48,166 bases of DNA from Actinomadura sp. BRA 177 (GCF_013372625.1 NZ_JABXFD010000386.1:1-48166), one strand, 5' to 3'. Shown: positions 19,101 through 29,456, counted from the stretch's first letter. Notes: a model not told the origin generated them from the letters alone. Numbers and translations: made by a program.

Positions 19101-22100
19101 CGTCGTCGGCGATGCCCGAACCGAAGCCCTGCACGAGTCGCTGCGAAGCCTGCTTCCCGACTACCTCGTCCCGGCCGAACTGGTCGTGCTGGACGAGTTG
19201 CCGCTCAACCCGAACGGGAAGGTCGACCGCCGCTCGCTCCCCGAGCCGGGGCGCCCCGCCGGCGGACGCGCACCCGAGACGGAGGCGGAACGCGTCCTGG
19301 CCGCGCTCGCTGCGAGCGTCCTCGGCCGCGACGCCGTGGGCGCTGACGACGACTTCTTCCGGACCGGCGGCGACAGCATCAGCGCGGCGCTCCTCGTCGC
19401 CCGCGCCCGCCGCGCCGGCCTGTCGTTCACCGTCCGCGACGTCTTCCGCCTCCGGACGGTCGAGGCCCTCGCGCGGACGGCCGCGCCCGCCACCGAGGCG
19501 GCCCCCGCCCAGCAGGCCGAACCGGCCGGTGAGCTGCCGCTCTCGCCGCTCCAGGAGGGGCTGCTCTTCCACCTGATGCTCGCCGGCGAAGGCCGCGACA
19601 TCTACGTCCAGCAGGCCGTGGTGAAACTGTCCGGCCCCATCGACCACGGGCGCATGGCGGGCGCCGCACGGGCCGTCCTGACCAAGTTCCCCAATCTACG
19701 CGCCGGTTTCCGGACGGACGGCGACCGCGCCATCCAGTTCATCCCCGACGAGTTCGACCTGCCCTGGACGCACGCCACCGTGCAGCCAGACGAACTCGAA
19801 GCCTTCATCGACGCCCAGCGGGCCGAGCCGTTCGACCCCGGCGAGCCGCCGCTGATCCGGTTCGCACTGGCCAGCCTCGCCGCCGACGACCACCGCCTGA
19901 TCCTGACGTCCGAGCTGATCCTCCTGGACGGCTGGTCAGGCGGCCTCCTCGTCACCTCCCTGCTTGACTCGTACACCGACGCCGCGGCGGAGGAGGCCCG
20001 CCCCGTCCGGCCGTTCGGCGCCTTCCTCGACTGGGTGAACACCCGCGACAAGGCCGCCGCCGTGGACGCGTGGCGCCGCGCGCTCGACGGTTTTGACGAG
20101 CCCGCCCTCGTCCGTCCCGGCCTGGTCGACAAGCCCGCCGACCTCGCGAACGCCGGCGAAGTGCACCGTCCGCTCCCGCCCGCCCTCGCCGAACGCCTCG
20201 ACGCCGTCGCCCGCGACCAGGGAGTCACCCCGAGCACCCTCTTCGAGACCGCGTGGGGCCTGGCCCTCATGGGCCTCACCGGACGGGACGACGTCGTCTT
20301 CGGCGCCTCCGTCTCCGGACGCCACCCCGACGTGGACGGCGTCGAATCCATGGTCGGCCTGCTGTTCAACACCATCCCCGTCAGGGTCCAGGCAGGCCCG
20401 GCGGACGCGCTCGCGGCCGTGCTCGACCGCGTCCAGGCCGCCCAGTCCGAGCTGTTCGACCACTCGTACGTCGCGCTCGCCGACGTCCAGCGAGCCACCG
20501 GCCTCGGCACGCTCTTCGACACGCTGTTCGTCTTCCAGAACTTCCCCGGCATGCCGACCGACCGCGGCTTCGGACCGGACGGCGATCTCCGCGTCCTCGG
20601 CCGCGAGGTCCGCGACGCCACCCACTACCCGATCACCATGGTCGTCGAACCGGGCACCGGGCTCCGCGTCATGTTTCGCGGGGACGCGTTCACCGAGGCC
20701 GAAGCCGAACGCATCACCGACCGCTACCTCAAGGTTCTCCACCAGCTCGCCGACGACCCCGGCACGCCGTGCCACCGCCTCGACCTCCTCGTCCCCGAGG
20801 AACACGACCGGCTCCGCCGCGACTGGGACGAGGCGTGGCATCCCGTCCCCGAACTGACGGTCGCCGAACTGCTCGCCGAACAAGCGGCCGACCAGCCCGA
20901 TGACCTCGCGCTGGTCTCCCTGCCCGACGTCCGCCTCACCTACGGGGAGCTGAACGCCGAGGTCAACCGCCTCGCCCGTCTCCTCATCGCGAACGGCGCC
21001 GGCCCCGAACGGGTCGTCGCCCTCGCGCTGCCCCGCTCCGCGCAGATGGTCGTGGCGCTGTTCGCCGTCCTGCGCACCGGTGCCGCGTACCTGCCGCTCG
21101 AACTCGACTATCCGGCCGACCGGCTCGACTACATGCTCCAGGACGCCGCCCCCGCCTGCCTGGTGTCGCACCGAGACATCGCCGCCGGCCTCACCCACTC
21201 CGGGACGACCCTGGCGCTGGACGATCCGGACACCGCCCGAACCCTCGCCGACCTCCCCGGCACCGACCTGACCATGGACGAACTGGGAGATTTCGCCCCG
21301 GGCACTCCCGGCCGGCTCGACCATCCCGCCTACGTCATCTACACGTCCGGCTCGACGGGGCGCCCCAAGGGCGTGGTGACGCCGTACCGCGGCCTCACCA
21401 ACATGCAGTTCAACCACCGCGCCAACATCTTCGACCCGGTCGTCGCCTCCGCGGGACGGCGCCTCCGGATCGCGCACACCGTCTCCTTCTCCTTCGACAT
21501 GTCGTGGGAGGAACTCCTCTGGCTCATCGAAGGCCACGAAGTGCACGTCTGCGACGAGGAACTGCGCCGCGACGCCGAAGCGCTGACCGCCTACCTCCGC
21601 CGGCACCGCATCGACGTCATCAACGTGACCCCGACCTACGCCCAGCAGCTCCTGGACGAGGGACTCCTGGACGGCGACCACCGCCCGCCGCTCGTCCTCC
21701 TCGGCGGTGAGGCCGTCCCGACCTCCGTGTGGGACAGGCTCGCCCAGGCCGACGGCGTCCTCGGCTACAACCTGTACGGGCCGACCGAGTACACGATCAA
21801 CACGCTCGGCGGCGGCACCGGGGACAGCGCCACCCCGACCGTCGGCAAGCCGATCTGGAACACCCGCGGGTACGTCCTGGACGGCTGGCTGCGGCCCGTC
21901 CCGCCGGGCGCGCCCGGCGAGCTGTACATCGCGGGCGCCGGCCTGGCGCGCGGCTACCTCGGCCGCGCCGACCTGACCGCCGAGCGCTTCGTCGCCGACC
22001 CCTTCTGCGGCGGCCGCATGTACCGGACGGGCGACCTCGTGCGCGTCCGCGCGGACGGCAACATCGACTTCCTCGGCCGCACCGACGACCAGGTCAAGAT

Positions 22101-25100
22101 CCGCGGCTACCGGGTCGAACTGGAGGAGATCGAGACCGCGCTCGCCGCAGAACCCGGCGTCGGGCAGGCCGCGGTCGTCGCCGCCGACACCGGCGTCCCC
22201 GGCGTGAAACGCCTCGTCGGCTACATCGTCCCGGACGGCACCCGCGAGAGCGCCGCCGACGAGCAGCTCGCCGAATGGCGGCAGATCTACGACGCCGAGT
22301 ACACCGAGGTCGGCACCGTCGTCCACCACGAGGAGTTCGCCGGCTGGGACAGCAGCTACGACGGCGCCCCCATCCCGCTGGACGACATGCGCGAATGGCG
22401 CGAAACGACCGTCGAACGCATCCGCGCACTGCGTCCTCGCCGCGTCCTGGAAATCGGCGTCGGCGCCGGACTCCTCCTCACCCGCCTCGCCCCCGAAAGC
22501 GAGGAGTACTGGGGTACCGACTTCTCCGAACCCGTCATCGACAAGCTCCGCGCCGACCTCGGCCCGGACTCGCCCGTCCGGCTGAGCTGCCGCCCCGCCC
22601 ACGACACCGCCAGCCTGCCCGAGGAGTACTTCGACACGATCGTGATCAACTCGGTCGTCCAGTACTTCCCGGGCGCCGCTTACCTTCAGGACGTCATCGC
22701 CAGGGCGATGCGCCTACTCGTCCCCGGCGGGATGCTGTTCATCGGCGACGTCCGCGAGCTGCGCACCGTCCGCTGCCTGCACACCGCGATCCAGCTCGGA
22801 CGCGGCTCCGCCGACCTGGACACCATCGAACGAGCCGTCCGGATGGAAAAGGAACTCCTCCTGGACCCCGCCTTCTTCACCGCTTTGGACGGTTGCACCC
22901 GCGTGGACATCCTCACCAAACGAGGCACCCACCACAACGAACTAACCCGCCACCGCTACGACGCCATCCTCCACAAAACCACCCAACCCACCACCACCCC
23001 ACCCACCCCGACCATCGACTGGACCACGCTCGACGACCTCGTTGACTTGCGGCGTGTTGTGGCTATGGAGGCTCCGATAACAACAACACGCCGCAAGTCA
23101 ACGGGGGGGACCCTGCGGGTGCGGGGGATTCCCGACCCGAGGCTGGCTGGTGAGGTCGCCGCTTTGCGCATGCTCCGCGAAGGGGGATCGGCGGACGAGG
23201 CGCGGGAGGCGCTCGACGTCCTGGACGGGATCGAGCCGGAGACGCTCTACGCGCTGTTCCCGGATGTCGTTCTCACTCCGTCCGAGCAGGTCGGGTGCTA
23301 TGACGCCGTGTTCGGTGGGGGAGTGGCGTGCCTTCCGGCGGAGCCGGGGCGCGCGCCCGCCTCGTATGCGAACAATCCGGTCGCCGCGCGTGATCACGGG
23401 GTGCTGGCGGCGCGCGTCCGGGAGAGCCTCAAGGGCAGGCTGCCCGGTTACATGGTGCCTAGCGCGATCATGACCCTGGACGCGCTGCCGCTCACGGTCA
23501 ACGGCAAGCTCGACCGGCGTGCCCTGCCCGATCCCGGCCAGGACGGTCCGCGCAAGGCGGGCCGCGCGCCCCGCACACCCGTCGAGCGGCTGCTGTGCAC
23601 GCTGTTCGCCGAGGTCCTGGACGCGCCGGGCGCAGGCATCGACGACGACTTCTTCGACCTCGGCGGGCACTCGCTGCTCGCGACGCGGCTGGTCGGCCGC
23701 GCGCGGGCCGTGCTGGGCGCCGAGCTGGCGATCCGCGACCTGTTCGAGGCGCCGACGGTCGCGGAGCTCGCGGAACGCGTGCACCGCAACGCGGACGCGG
23801 AGCCCCGGCCCGTCCTGGAGCCGAAGGAGAGGCCCGAGCGCATCCCGCTGTCGTCCGCGCAGCGCCGGCTGTGGCTGCTCGACCAGCTGCTCCGCGAGGA
23901 CGACGGGCCGCGCGGCGCCTACCATCTGCCGCTCGCCGTGCACCTGCGCGGTGACCTCGACCTCGCGGCGATGGAAGCGGCGATCAGGGACGTCACCGCG
24001 CGGCACGAAAGCCTCCGGACGGTCTTCGCCGAGCACGACGGCACCCCCTACCAGCGGATTCTCGACCCGGAAGAGGCGCGTCCCGTCCTGGAGGTCGCCA
24101 CCTGCGCGCCCGCGGACGTGATCGCCAGGCCGTTCGACCTCGCCAAGGACATCCCGCTGCGGGTCGCCGTGTTCCCCGAGGGTGAGCGCGAACATCTGCT
24201 GCTCGCCGTGTTCCACCACATCGCGTTCGACGAATGGTCGTTCGGGCCGTTCGCCCGCGACGTCGCCGAGGCTTACGCCGCCCGGCTGGACGGGGAGGCC
24301 CCGGCCTGGGAGCCGCCGCCCGTCCAGTACGCCGACCACGCGCTGTGGCAGCGGGAGCTGCTCGGCGACCCGCTCGACCCCGGCAGCGTCCACGCCCGGC
24401 AGCTCGACCACTGGGCCCGGACCCTCGCCGGCCTCCCGGAGGAGATCCCGCTCCCGGTGGACCGGGCCCGCCCCGGCACCGTCGGGCAGCGCGGCGGGAC
24501 GTTCACCGCCGACCTGCCGCCCGGCCTGACGCGGCGCCTCCGCAAGGTCGCGCGCGACGCGAACGCCAGCATGTTCATGGTGTGCCAGGCCGCCGTAGCC
24601 GCGCTGCTGCACCGGACGGGCGCCGGCGACGACATCCCGCTCGGCAGCCCCGTCGCCGGGCGCACCGAGGAGGCCGCGCGCGACCTCGTCGGCTTCTTCG
24701 TGAACACGCTCGTCCTGCGCGCGGACGTGTCCGGCGACCCCGCGTTCGCGGAGCTGCTCGGCCGCGTCCGGGACGCCGACCTCGCCGGGCTCGCCCACCA
24801 GGACCTGCCGTTCGAGGCGGTCGTCGAGGCGTTGCGCCCGCGCCGCGTCCCCGGACGCAACCCGCTGTTCCAGGTGATGGTCGGCTACGAGAGCCAGGGC
24901 GTCGGCGACGTGCGGTTCCCCCGCCTGGAGCAGCGGGAGGCGCTGTTCGCGCCGGGCGCGGCGAAGTTCGACCTGGACTTCATCTTCCGCGAGGCGGCGG
25001 ACGACCTCCGGCTGATCGTCGACTACTCCGCCGACCTGTTCGACCGGGACACCGTCGCCGCGATGGCGGACGGGCTGATCCACCTGCTGGAGGCCGTCGC

Positions 25101-25410
25101 TGACGATCCCGGTGTGAAGGTCGGCGTGCTCCCCGCCGTGCTGACCGCCCGCGCCGTGACGGAGGAGACCGCCCCGGCGGAGGCGAGAAGGGACGACGAC
25201 CGGGAGGCGGTGCTGTGCCGCATCTTCGCCGAGGAACTCGGCGTCCCCGGCGTCGGCCCGGACGACGACTTCTTCGACCTCGGCGGCCACTCGCTGCTCG
25301 CCATGAGACTCGTCCGCCGGATCAGGAGGGAGCCCGGCTGCGCGGGACTGAAGATCGCCACGCTGATGTCCGCGCCCACCGTGGCGGGGCTGCTGGCCCG
25401 GCTCGGGTGA
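13105..25410 (+). CDS. siderophore non-ribosomal peptide synthetase, C-A-PCP-C-A-PCP-C-A(MT)-PCP-C-PCP
   Basis: A 4101-residue NRPS with four carrier domains and three adenylation domains. Module 1: C (HHIAWDG at 212), A1 ([11 protein letters not shown] at 676; code D-I-L-Q-V-G-M-I-W, close to glycine), PCP Ser1050. Module 2: C (HHAAADE at 1233), A2 (FTSGSTG at 1733; the code lacks Asp235 and reads I-A-T-T-I-S-L-G-D, nearest to beta-alanine), PCP Ser2091. Module 3: C with ELILLDG at 2270-2276 in place of HHxxxDG, A3 (near 2746; code DMENLGLIN plus the usual Lys, the known N5-hydroxyornithine code) with an embedded methyltransferase (VLEIGVGAG at 3114), PCP Ser3523. Module 4: C (HHIAFDE at 3704) and PCP Ser4063, with no A and no thioesterase. 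Prediction: X-Gly-betaAla-(N-methyl-hOrn)-residue4, with X (salicyl or longer) delivered by another protein. ATG 13105 lacks an obvious binding site; ATG 13162 is an alternative start. Iron boxes cover the promoter. Confidence 0.93.
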   Translation: MRSDERAGVQTTAERRRELMRRMMAEAGLGSGDAGLAPRESDGPAPLSYAQQSMWLHHRTFPDSPAYNVCLLIRMHGPLDTAALRDALRGLIRRHAVLRTTYSDAGDEMASGPLLNASERTVTGTPARPPQAATDDGAFGLLPVASQDADVRAVQVVGADDSVGLEPRACEDAEARAAELAAVPFDLRNGRPIRLELLRLGADEHALVLVVHHIAWDGMTWGSLSRDLSALYRSAVTGEPDGLPALNVQYADYAEWEQRRPADEGDLAYWRERLDPPPAPLDLPADHPRGAVVDERGGRRSRRFDDAVTDGMRKLAAEENLTPYMVMMAGYAVLLHRYTGADDVAIGSAVMNREHAGIERLVGNFGNTLVLRTDLSGSPTFREALRRTGRTVTEGFAHQTLPYDRIVQELRPARGRGRSAFFDTMLLFLAQEIGELDLPGVTSSWTHIHNGTTHFDLSLEAFVRPQGMTVEATFRRELFDDERIDALLVHLETLLGDALADPDRPIGALNILDDGERALIEDANATDQPVPDTNVVALFAEQAARAPAATAVEAGAQSLTYAELDERSSALAAHLRARGAGPETVIALALPRTPDLVVALLGVLKAGAAYLPLDLDHPADRLAYMLDDAQPLCAIVTPETARILPEETSLLLLDGPLDSRTAPPVEVSADQLAYVIYTSGSTGRPKGVAIPHGALTNFLLFTRSQLRLDADDRLVAVTTIAFDIAALELFAPLISGATIVLADRVAVRDPAALAGLLEDATIVQGTPSLLGTLDPAALKRLRVLVGGEALPPALAETLQAEAALATNMYGPTEATIWATSADLPASGIGGPFWNTRAHILDASLRPVPPGVPGELYLAGAQLARGYAGRPDLTAERFVADPSGPPGSRMYRTGDLARRARDGSIEYLGRTDDQVKIRGFRIEPAETQAVLAAQPGIAQAAVVVREDRPGEPRLVGYYVPSDNADETALRNALAEALPEYMVPSALIALDALPRTVNGKLDRAALPAPEAEVSGRAPRDAREAALCAIFAELLGVEGIGIDDDFFAPGGHSLLATRVAAKARAVLGAELSIADVFEAPTVAALAPRLVTTDMVRVRDVGRSDIVPASAAQRGLWLEERLRGPSASYALPLGLRLHGPVDDEALGQAFADVVARHEALRTLLVEGPDGLPVQRVLEPDAPVHLSVIDARGETGQRQADIERDATAHVFDIGRDLPVRGTLIRTGDDDWSLILLLHHAAADEWSFTPLLADLARAYEARRDGNEPAWEPLPVQYGDYATWQREAAPDPAPQLDFWAETLAGLPEETVLPFDRPRPAEATHRGGLVPFRLPAAGVRELARDTGTSVFMVLHAAVAALLQRSGAGDDIALGSPIAGRADEDLADLVGVFVNPLVLRTDLSGDPTFAELLDRVRAADLAAFSHAGVPFERVVDRLAPERSLARSPLFQVMVVHQRLDDVRLTLPDVRAEPFLPETGGVKFDLDLYFAEGADEVEGFAAFATDLFDAATVEGLLDGLNELLTQVTADPERRLSSLGAPVEHPDTAREFPIRTVAALIEEQIARTPGKTAVVFGDTALTYADLDRRAELLADRLAAAGAGPEEIVALALPRSADFAVALLAVLKTGAAYLPIDLSYPPARIKKMLETARPLLVVHADDPPDLTGTAIGVNARLVRALPAPGRDEAPASLPGLTGTAIGTDARALPASTRTPAVSGRDEPPVVAPPRQRAGIDPRHPAYVIFTSGSTGTPKAVVGTQRALANRLSWGADLAAPGVRVAKSSPAFIAGTTELLGGLVAGDTVLIAADATAPDAVALAEFIERHGAGLVTLVPSLLAAFAENGLPSSVTTWISSGEALPAALAEQVPTRLVNLYGCSEAAGDSLIAEAGGLTPIANTRAHVLDAALREVPVGELYLAGDGLARGYLGDPARTAERFVADPFGPPGSRLYRTGDRVRRRPDGGLDFLGRTDDQLKVRGFRIEPGEVEAVLGALPGVRRAAVAAHGSRLIGYVVGDARTEALHESLRSLLPDYLVPAELVVLDELPLNPNGKVDRRSLPEPGRPAGGRAPETEAERVLAALAASVLGRDAVGADDDFFRTGGDSISAALLVARARRAGLSFTVRDVFRLRTVEALARTAAPATEAAPAQQAEPAGELPLSPLQEGLLFHLMLAGEGRDIYVQQAVVKLSGPIDHGRMAGAARAVLTKFPNLRAGFRTDGDRAIQFIPDEFDLPWTHATVQPDELEAFIDAQRAEPFDPGEPPLIRFALASLAADDHRLILTSELILLDGWSGGLLVTSLLDSYTDAAAEEARPVRPFGAFLDWVNTRDKAAAVDAWRRALDGFDEPALVRPGLVDKPADLANAGEVHRPLPPALAERLDAVARDQGVTPSTLFETAWGLALMGLTGRDDVVFGASVSGRHPDVDGVESMVGLLFNTIPVRVQAGPADALAAVLDRVQAAQSELFDHSYVALADVQRATGLGTLFDTLFVFQNFPGMPTDRGFGPDGDLRVLGREVRDATHYPITMVVEPGTGLRVMFRGDAFTEAEAERITDRYLKVLHQLADDPGTPCHRLDLLVPEEHDRLRRDWDEAWHPVPELTVAELLAEQAADQPDDLALVSLPDVRLTYGELNAEVNRLARLLIANGAGPERVVALALPRSAQMVVALFAVLRTGAAYLPLELDYPADRLDYMLQDAAPACLVSHRDIAAGLTHSGTTLALDDPDTARTLADLPGTDLTMDELGDFAPGTPGRLDHPAYVIYTSGSTGRPKGVVTPYRGLTNMQFNHRANIFDPVVASAGRRLRIAHTVSFSFDMSWEELLWLIEGHEVHVCDEELRRDAEALTAYLRRHRIDVINVTPTYAQQLLDEGLLDGDHRPPLVLLGGEAVPTSVWDRLAQADGVLGYNLYGPTEYTINTLGGGTGDSATPTVGKPIWNTRGYVLDGWLRPVPPGAPGELYIAGAGLARGYLGRADLTAERFVADPFCGGRMYRTGDLVRVRADGNIDFLGRTDDQVKIRGYRVELEEIETALAAEPGVGQAAVVAADTGVPGVKRLVGYIVPDGTRESAADEQLAEWRQIYDAEYTEVGTVVHHEEFAGWDSSYDGAPIPLDDMREWRETTVERIRALRPRRVLEIGVGAGLLLTRLAPESEEYWGTDFSEPVIDKLRADLGPDSPVRLSCRPAHDTASLPEEYFDTIVINSVVQYFPGAAYLQDVIARAMRLLVPGGMLFIGDVRELRTVRCLHTAIQLGRGSADLDTIERAVRMEKELLLDPAFFTALDGCTRVDILTKRGTHHNELTRHRYDAILHKTTQPTTTPPTPTIDWTTLDDLVDLRRVVAMEAPITTTRRKSTGGTLRVRGIPDPRLAGEVAALRMLREGGSADEAREALDVLDGIEPETLYALFPDVVLTPSEQVGCYDAVFGGGVACLPAEPGRAPASYANNPVAARDHGVLAARVRESLKGRLPGYMVPSAIMTLDALPLTVNGKLDRRALPDPGQDGPRKAGRAPRTPVERLLCTLFAEVLDAPGAGIDDDFFDLGGHSLLATRLVGRARAVLGAELAIRDLFEAPTVAELAERVHRNADAEPRPVLEPKERPERIPLSSAQRRLWLLDQLLREDDGPRGAYHLPLAVHLRGDLDLAAMEAAIRDVTARHESLRTVFAEHDGTPYQRILDPEEARPVLEVATCAPADVIARPFDLAKDIPLRVAVFPEGEREHLLLAVFHHIAFDEWSFGPFARDVAEAYAARLDGEAPAWEPPPVQYADHALWQRELLGDPLDPGSVHARQLDHWARTLAGLPEEIPLPVDRARPGTVGQRGGTFTADLPPGLTRRLRKVARDANASMFMVCQAAVAALLHRTGAGDDIPLGSPVAGRTEEAARDLVGFFVNTLVLRADVSGDPAFAELLGRVRDADLAGLAHQDLPFEAVVEALRPRRVPGRNPLFQVMVGYESQGVGDVRFPRLEQREALFAPGAAKFDLDFIFREAADDLRLIVDYSADLFDRDTVAAMADGLIHLLEAVADDPGVKVGVLPAVLTARAVTEETAPAEARRDDDREAVLCRIFAEELGVPGVGPDDDFFDLGGHSLLAMRLVRRIRREPGCAGLKIATLMSAPTVAGLLARLG
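18063..18174 (+). repeat. imperfect 90-bp tandem duplication in the A2 linker
   Basis: A 22-bp stretch at 18063-18084 recurs identically at 18153-18174, offset exactly 90 bp (30 codons). In the protein LTGTAIG(V/T)(N/D)AR occurs twice, and the following parts ([11 protein letters not shown] versus later GRDEPP) are similar. It lies between motifs A2 and A3 of the second adenylation domain, a place where length varies. Confidence 0.75.
23040..23103. repeat. perfect 21-bp inverted repeat with 22-bp spacer inside the NRPS gene
   Basis: Positions 23040-23060 are the exact reverse complement of 23083-23103; the arm begins CGTTGACTTGCGG. It encodes residues about 3313-3333 ([19 protein letters not shown]) in the linker between the methyltransferase domain and the rest of A3, just after a Thr/Pro-rich, AC-rich stretch. 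The reading frame stays open through it. It looks like an inserted palindromic element rather than domain sequence. Confidence 0.85.
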
Positions 25411-25441
25411 GAGGGCTCATACCGCCGCACCCATTGCGTGG

Positions 25442-25460
25442 TTAGGTGAGCCTAACCTAA
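25442..25460. promoter_or_regulatory. iron box 3 (IdeR/DmdR operator)
   Basis: TTAGGTGAGCCTAACCTAA, an almost perfect IdeR/DmdR site 51 bp upstream of the lipoprotein start. It gives the binding protein, monooxygenase and MbtH genes their own iron-controlled promoter, downstream of the NRPS. Confidence 0.88.
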
Positions 25461-25510
25461 GATCCTTGATCAGTAATCCCCCGAAGATCCTGGAAGGACA
25501 CCGGTCCTCT

Positions 25511-26530
25511 ATGCGCACCATGATGCGGCGCCTGGCCATCACCGCCGCGCTCGTCCTGAGCCTGGGCACGGTCGCCGCCTGCGGCGACGACGAACCCGCG
25601 GGCGGCTCCTCCGGCGGCGGCACGGCCGGCGGGGCGTTCCCGGTCACGATCACCCACAAGCTCGGCACCGCCACGATCGAGTCCGAGCCGAAGCGGATCG
25701 TCGCGCTCGGCGAGGTCGACCAGGACACCCTGCTCGCCCTCGGCATCACCCCCGTCGGCATGGCGGAGCTGACCGGCGTCCAGCCCGACGGCCTCGCCCC
25801 GTGGACCGCGCCCAAGCTGACCGGTGAGAAGCCGAAGCTGCTCAAGGCCGGCGAGGCCGGGTTCAACCTGGAGGAGATCGCCGCGCTGCGGCCCGACCTC
25901 ATCCTCGCGGGCGGCGACTTCTACATCGACAAGGAGTACGACAAGCTCTCCAAGCTGGCGCCGACCGTCGCCTACGAGACGGGCCCGGCCGAGGACTCCT
26001 GGCAGAAGATCGCGATCCAGACCGCCAAGGCCGTCGGCAAGGAGGCCGAGGGGCGCAAGATCGTCGCCGAGGTCGACGGGGCGATCTCCGGAGTGCAGAC
26101 CAAGTACCCGCAGCTGAAGGGCACGGGCTTCGCGTTCACCAGCGTCTTCCCCAACGGCAACATCGGCGTGATGAAGTCCAAGGACGACACCAGCGTGAAG
26201 CTGCTGGAGCAGTTCGGCCTGAAACTGCCCGAGCAGCTCGCGAAGCTGCCCGGTGACGGGTTCGCGGCCGAGCTGAGCATGGAGAAGATCTCCGTCCTGG
26301 ACGTGGACGTCCTGATGAGCTACTACAACGACGACCCGGCCACGCAGAAGAAGATCGAGGGCAACAAGCTGTTCGAGGGCCTCGACGTCGTCAAGCGCGG
26401 CTCCTACGTGCCGCTCGACCTGAAGTCGTTCTGGCCGCTGCGCACCCCCACCCCGCTCGCCGTCCCGTACGTCATCGACAACGTCGTCCCGAAGATCGCC
26501 GAAGCCGCCGCCAAGGCGAAGTCGGCCTGA
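25511..26530 (+). CDS. ferric-siderophore ABC transporter substrate-binding lipoprotein
   Basis: A 339-residue FepB/FecB-class periplasmic-binding protein (PF01497 type). ATG 25511 has GGAAGGAC upstream; the TTG at 25466 has none. The signal peptide [19 protein letters not shown] leads to lipobox VAAC with Cys24 as the lipid anchor. The mature protein has the two-lobe layout: [19 protein letters not shown], then [21 protein letters not shown] text, then [22 protein letters not shown]. It should capture the iron-loaded siderophore outside the membrane. The permease and ATPase are not in the window. Its stop overlaps the next frame (TGATG at 26528-26532), indicating an operon. Confidence 0.9.
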   Translation: MRTMMRRLAITAALVLSLGTVAACGDDEPAGGSSGGGTAGGAFPVTITHKLGTATIESEPKRIVALGEVDQDTLLALGITPVGMAELTGVQPDGLAPWTAPKLTGEKPKLLKAGEAGFNLEEIAALRPDLILAGGDFYIDKEYDKLSKLAPTVAYETGPAEDSWQKIAIQTAKAVGKEAEGRKIVAEVDGAISGVQTKYPQLKGTGFAFTSVFPNGNIGVMKSKDDTSVKLLEQFGLKLPEQLAKLPGDGFAAELSMEKISVLDVDVLMSYYNDDPATQKKIEGNKLFEGLDVVKRGSYVPLDLKSFWPLRTPTPLAVPYVIDNVVPKIAEAAAKAKSA

Positions 26531-26544
26531 TGCCGGAGGAGCGC

Positions 26545-27822
26545 ATGCAGCCCCGCGTCCACGACGTGGTCGGGATCGGCTTCGGCCCGTCCAACCTCGC
26601 GCTCGCCGTCGCCCTCGACGAAGAGCACGAGGAGAACGGCACCGGCGTGGACGCGGTGTTCTTCGAGAAGCAGCCGGAGTTCGGCTGGCACCGGGGCATG
26701 CTGATCGACGGCGCCACCATGCAGGTCCACTTCCTCAAGGACCTGGTGTCGCTGCGCAACCCCGCCAGCAGGTACTCGTTCCTCGCCTACCTGCACGCAC
26801 GGGGCCGGCTGGTCGACTTCGTCAACCACAAGACGATGTTCCCGACGCGGGTGGAGTTCCACGACTACCTCGAATGGACGGCCGCCGCGTTCGCCGACCG
26901 CGTCCGCTACGGGACGGAGGTCGTCGCGCTCCGCCCGCACGACGACGAGACCCTCGAAGTCGTCGTGCGCCAAGACGACCGGTTGGAGACGCACCTCGCC
27001 CGCAACGTCGTCATCGGCGTCGGGCTCGAACCCGTCCTGCCCGAAGGCGTGCAGGCGGGCGAGCGCATCTGGCACACCGAGGACCTCCTCACCCGGCTGG
27101 ACGAGCGCGAGGAGTGGAACCCGCGCCGGGTCGTCGTGGTCGGTGCCGGGCAGAGCGCCGCCGAGGCGGTCGAGTACCTGCACCGCACGCTCCCGGACGC
27201 CGAGGTCTGCGCGGTCTTCGCCCGGTACGGGTACTCGCCGGCCGACGACAGCTCGTTCGCCAACCGCATCTTCGACCCGCAGGCCGTCGACCACTACTAT
27301 GCGGCCCCCGACGACGTGAAGCGGATGCTGTTCGAGTACTCGCGCAACACCAACTACTCCGTGGTGGACCTCGACCTCATCGACGAGCTGTACCGGCGCG
27401 CCTACGCCGAGAAGGTCGCGGGCGCCGAACGGCTGCGCATCCTCAACGTCTCCCGCCTGCTGGACGTCCGCGACGGCGCCGGGGGAGTGCGCGTCAAGGT
27501 GGGCTTCCTGCCCACCGGCGAGGTCGCCGACCTGGACGCCGACGCCGTCGTCTACGCCACCGGGTACCGCGAGCGCGACCCGTTCGGCCTGCTCGGCGAG
27601 GCGGGCGGCGACTGCCTCGCCGGACCGGACGGGCGGCCCGTCGTCGAGCGCGACTACCGCATCGCCACCGTCCCCGGCCGGTCGTGGGGCGTCTACCTGC
27701 AGGGCGCGACCGAGCACAGCCACGGCATCGCGTCGTCGCTGCTGTCCATGACCGCCGTCCGCACCGGGGAGATCGTCCGGTCCATCGCCCGGCGCTCCGC
27801 ACGCATCGCCCAGGAGGCCTGA
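26545..27822 (+). CDS. L-ornithine/L-lysine N-monooxygenase (siderophore hydroxamate formation)
   Basis: A flavin-dependent N-hydroxylase of the SidA/PvdA/IucD family, about 425 residues. It has the FAD-binding [12 protein letters not shown], the substrate region [22 protein letters not shown], the NADPH-binding [16 protein letters not shown], and the C-terminal [11 protein letters not shown]. The NRPS carries an N5-hydroxyornithine adenylation code, so L-ornithine is the likely substrate and the product feeds A3 and perhaps the last carrier. ATG 26545 is chosen because GGAGGAG lies just upstream; ATG 26530, overlapping the preceding stop, would add five residues and is possible. The stop overlaps the MbtH gene start. 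Confidence 0.92.
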   Translation: MQPRVHDVVGIGFGPSNLALAVALDEEHEENGTGVDAVFFEKQPEFGWHRGMLIDGATMQVHFLKDLVSLRNPASRYSFLAYLHARGRLVDFVNHKTMFPTRVEFHDYLEWTAAAFADRVRYGTEVVALRPHDDETLEVVVRQDDRLETHLARNVVIGVGLEPVLPEGVQAGERIWHTEDLLTRLDEREEWNPRRVVVVGAGQSAAEAVEYLHRTLPDAEVCAVFARYGYSPADDSSFANRIFDPQAVDHYYAAPDDVKRMLFEYSRNTNYSVVDLDLIDELYRRAYAEKVAGAERLRILNVSRLLDVRDGAGGVRVKVGFLPTGEVADLDADAVVYATGYRERDPFGLLGEAGGDCLAGPDGRPVVERDYRIATVPGRSWGVYLQGATEHSHGIASSLLSMTAVRTGEIVRSIARRSARIAQEA

Positions 27823-28019
27823 TGACCAACCCGTTCGACGACGCGGACGCGCAGTTCCGGGTCCTTGTCAACGCCGAGGGGCAGCACTCGCTGTGGCCTG
27901 CGTTCGCCGACGTCCCCGCCGGATGGACGACCGTGTTCGGGCCCGAGTCGCGGTCCGACTGCATCGGCTACATCACGTCCAACTGGAAGGACATCCGCCC
28001 GCGGAGCCTCGCCGGATGA
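27822..28019 (+). CDS. mbtH: MbtH-like NRPS accessory protein
   Basis: A 65-residue MbtH-domain protein with the family signature: [42 protein letters not shown]. MbtH proteins bind the N-subdomain of adenylation domains and help them fold or work; the partner here should be the large NRPS. The ATG overlaps the monooxygenase stop (TGATG) and has AGGAGG upstream. It is the last gene of the iron-regulated operon, ending at a strong terminator hairpin. Confidence 0.95.
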   Translation: MTNPFDDADAQFRVLVNAEGQHSLWPAFADVPAGWTTVFGPESRSDCIGYITSNWKDIRPRSLAG

Positions 28020-28022
28020 CCC

Positions 28023-28055
28023 GGGGCGGGCGGCGTCCCCCGCGCCGCCCGCCCC
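28023..28055. terminator. bidirectional hairpin between mbtH and the esterase gene
   Basis: A perfect 13-bp GC stem (28023-28035 with 28043-28055) around a 7-nt loop sits between two convergent genes. No T run follows, as is usual in high-GC actinomycetes. Confidence 0.75.
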
Positions 28056-28064
28056 TCCGGCTCG

Positions 28065-28928
28065 TCAGCTCTTCGGCAGCGACGGCCGTTCCGCGAAGAA
28101 CCTGCCGATCATCTCGCTGGCGTAGGGCGGCCATTCGTGCCCGCCGCGCTGCTCGGTGCACAGCGCGACCACGAGCCGGCCGGGCCCGGTGCCGACGCAG
28201 CCCTCCGGGCCGCCCGGGACCGGCCACGACAGCGGGCCCAGACCGTCCACCCAGCGCCAGAACTCCATGACGACCTGGACGGCGATGAACGGGAAATGGA
28301 CGTCGGCGTCCATGTCCCCGCCGCCCGTGTAAGGGACGGACGGGTCCCAGGTCCCGTGGAAGGCCAGCACCGACATCGGCTTCGACGGCGTGCAGCCGAT
28401 GGCGAGCGCGCCCGACACCACGGCGATCCCGGCGAGCCGGTCCGCGCGCTGGCACGCGTACCGGTAGGCCATGCCGCCGCCGTTGGAGAAACCGGTCATG
28501 AACACCCGGCGGCGGTCGGCGATGCCCTGTTTCACCAGCGTGTCGATCAGCGTGTCGAGGAAGGCCATGTCGTCGATGCCGGCCCAGCGGGCGAACGAGC
28601 AGCAGGCCCCGGCGTTCCACGTGCCGAGGAAGCCCTCCGGGTAGGCGAGGACGTAGCCCTGCTCATCGGCGACCTTGTCGAGCCCGCTCTGCCTGCGGAC
28701 GTACTCGGGATCGTTCAGGCCGCCGTGCATGACCACGATCAGCGGCAGCGGTCTCCCGGCCTTGGCGCCGGGTGGGACGTGCAGGAGGTAGGGGCGGTCC
28801 CAGTCGCCCATCGCGATGGTGTGCTTCGTCGTTCCTGGGGCGTCCTCGGACGCCCCGGCGGGCAGGGGGTGGGCGACGAGCGCGGCGAGCAGGGCCACGA
28901 TCGTCGCCGCCCGCGCGGCGATCTTCAT
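28065..28928 (-). CDS. secreted PHB-depolymerase/feruloyl-esterase-like hydrolase
   Basis: A 287-residue alpha/beta hydrolase of the LpqC/PHB depolymerase-like group. A signal peptide (ATIVALLAALVAHPLPAGASE) indicates export. Visible motifs: MHGGLND (oxyanion region), nucleophile elbow GFSNGGG with Ser148, LAFHGTWDPSVPY (probable acid Asp), and GGHEWPP (probable catalytic His). Cysteines near WNAGACC and in CVGTGP may pair. It probably cleaves extracellular esters; the substrate is unknown. It converges on the siderophore operon but has no iron box, so a siderophore-hydrolase role is not supported. Confidence 0.82.
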   Translation of the reverse strand: MKIAARAATIVALLAALVAHPLPAGASEDAPGTTKHTIAMGDWDRPYLLHVPPGAKAGRPLPLIVVMHGGLNDPEYVRRQSGLDKVADEQGYVLAYPEGFLGTWNAGACCSFARWAGIDDMAFLDTLIDTLVKQGIADRRRVFMTGFSNGGGMAYRYACQRADRLAGIAVVSGALAIGCTPSKPMSVLAFHGTWDPSVPYTGGGDMDADVHFPFIAVQVVMEFWRWVDGLGPLSWPVPGGPEGCVGTGPGRLVVALCTEQRGGHEWPPYASEMIGRFFAERPSLPKS

Positions 28929-29026
28929 AGCGCCGATCTAACGCCCGCCGCGCTCCCGCGGCTACGCATCCGCGAGCGGAAAAGATCAGCGTCTTTTGGC
29001 GCCCGGGTGCGTAGTAAGTGAACGTT

Positions 29027-29455
29027 CTACGACCCCGATCCGGAACCCGCCTCCGCCGCCTCGGTGACCTCGGCGTCCACCTCGCCCTTGCCGGCGTGCG
29101 CGTCCACCTCGGCCTGCCTGCGCTCCGCGTTGGCGAGGTCACGGTGCCCCGTGGTCAGGATCGCGATGCCGAGGACGATCACGCCCGCGCCGATGGCGAA
29201 CGGGACGTGGATGTTCGTGTGCTCGACGAGTCGTCCCGCCGCGTAGGGGGCGAGGCCGCCGCCGATGAACCGGACGAACCCGTACGCGGCCGACGCCACC
29301 GGGCGCTCCACCGGCGAGACCATCATGACGGCCTGCGTGGTCACCGTGTTGTTCACGCCGATGAAGACCCCGGCGACGATCACCGCGACGACCAGCACCG
29401 TCTGCGAGTTCACGAAGATCGCGATCACCGCCGCGGCACGGTGAAGAAGCCCCAG
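29027..29455 (-). pseudogene. C-terminal remnant of an MFS transporter
   Basis: About 140 residues of the last third of a major facilitator transporter: VNSQTVLVVAVIVAGVFIGV, NNTVTTQAVMMVSPVERPVAS, FVRFIGGGLAPYAAGRL and a final helix VPFAIGAGVIVLGIAIL, then a charged tail. The sequence stops resembling a transporter near 29440-29456, where the TnpB element begins. The missing N-terminal part is not found on the other side of the element, so the gene lost its start in an insertion plus deletion. Confidence 0.75.
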
Positions 29456-29456
29456 T

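Noticed and set aside
16474..19647. Very long minus-strand open frame (1057 codons) opposite the NRPS
   Set aside because: Composition is typical of the antisense of GC3-rich coding DNA, with no domain or binding site; several similar frames occur opposite other real genes.
28065..28928. Esterase as a siderophore-releasing hydrolase
   Set aside because: It has a signal peptide for export, lies on the opposite strand beyond a strong terminator, and has no iron box.
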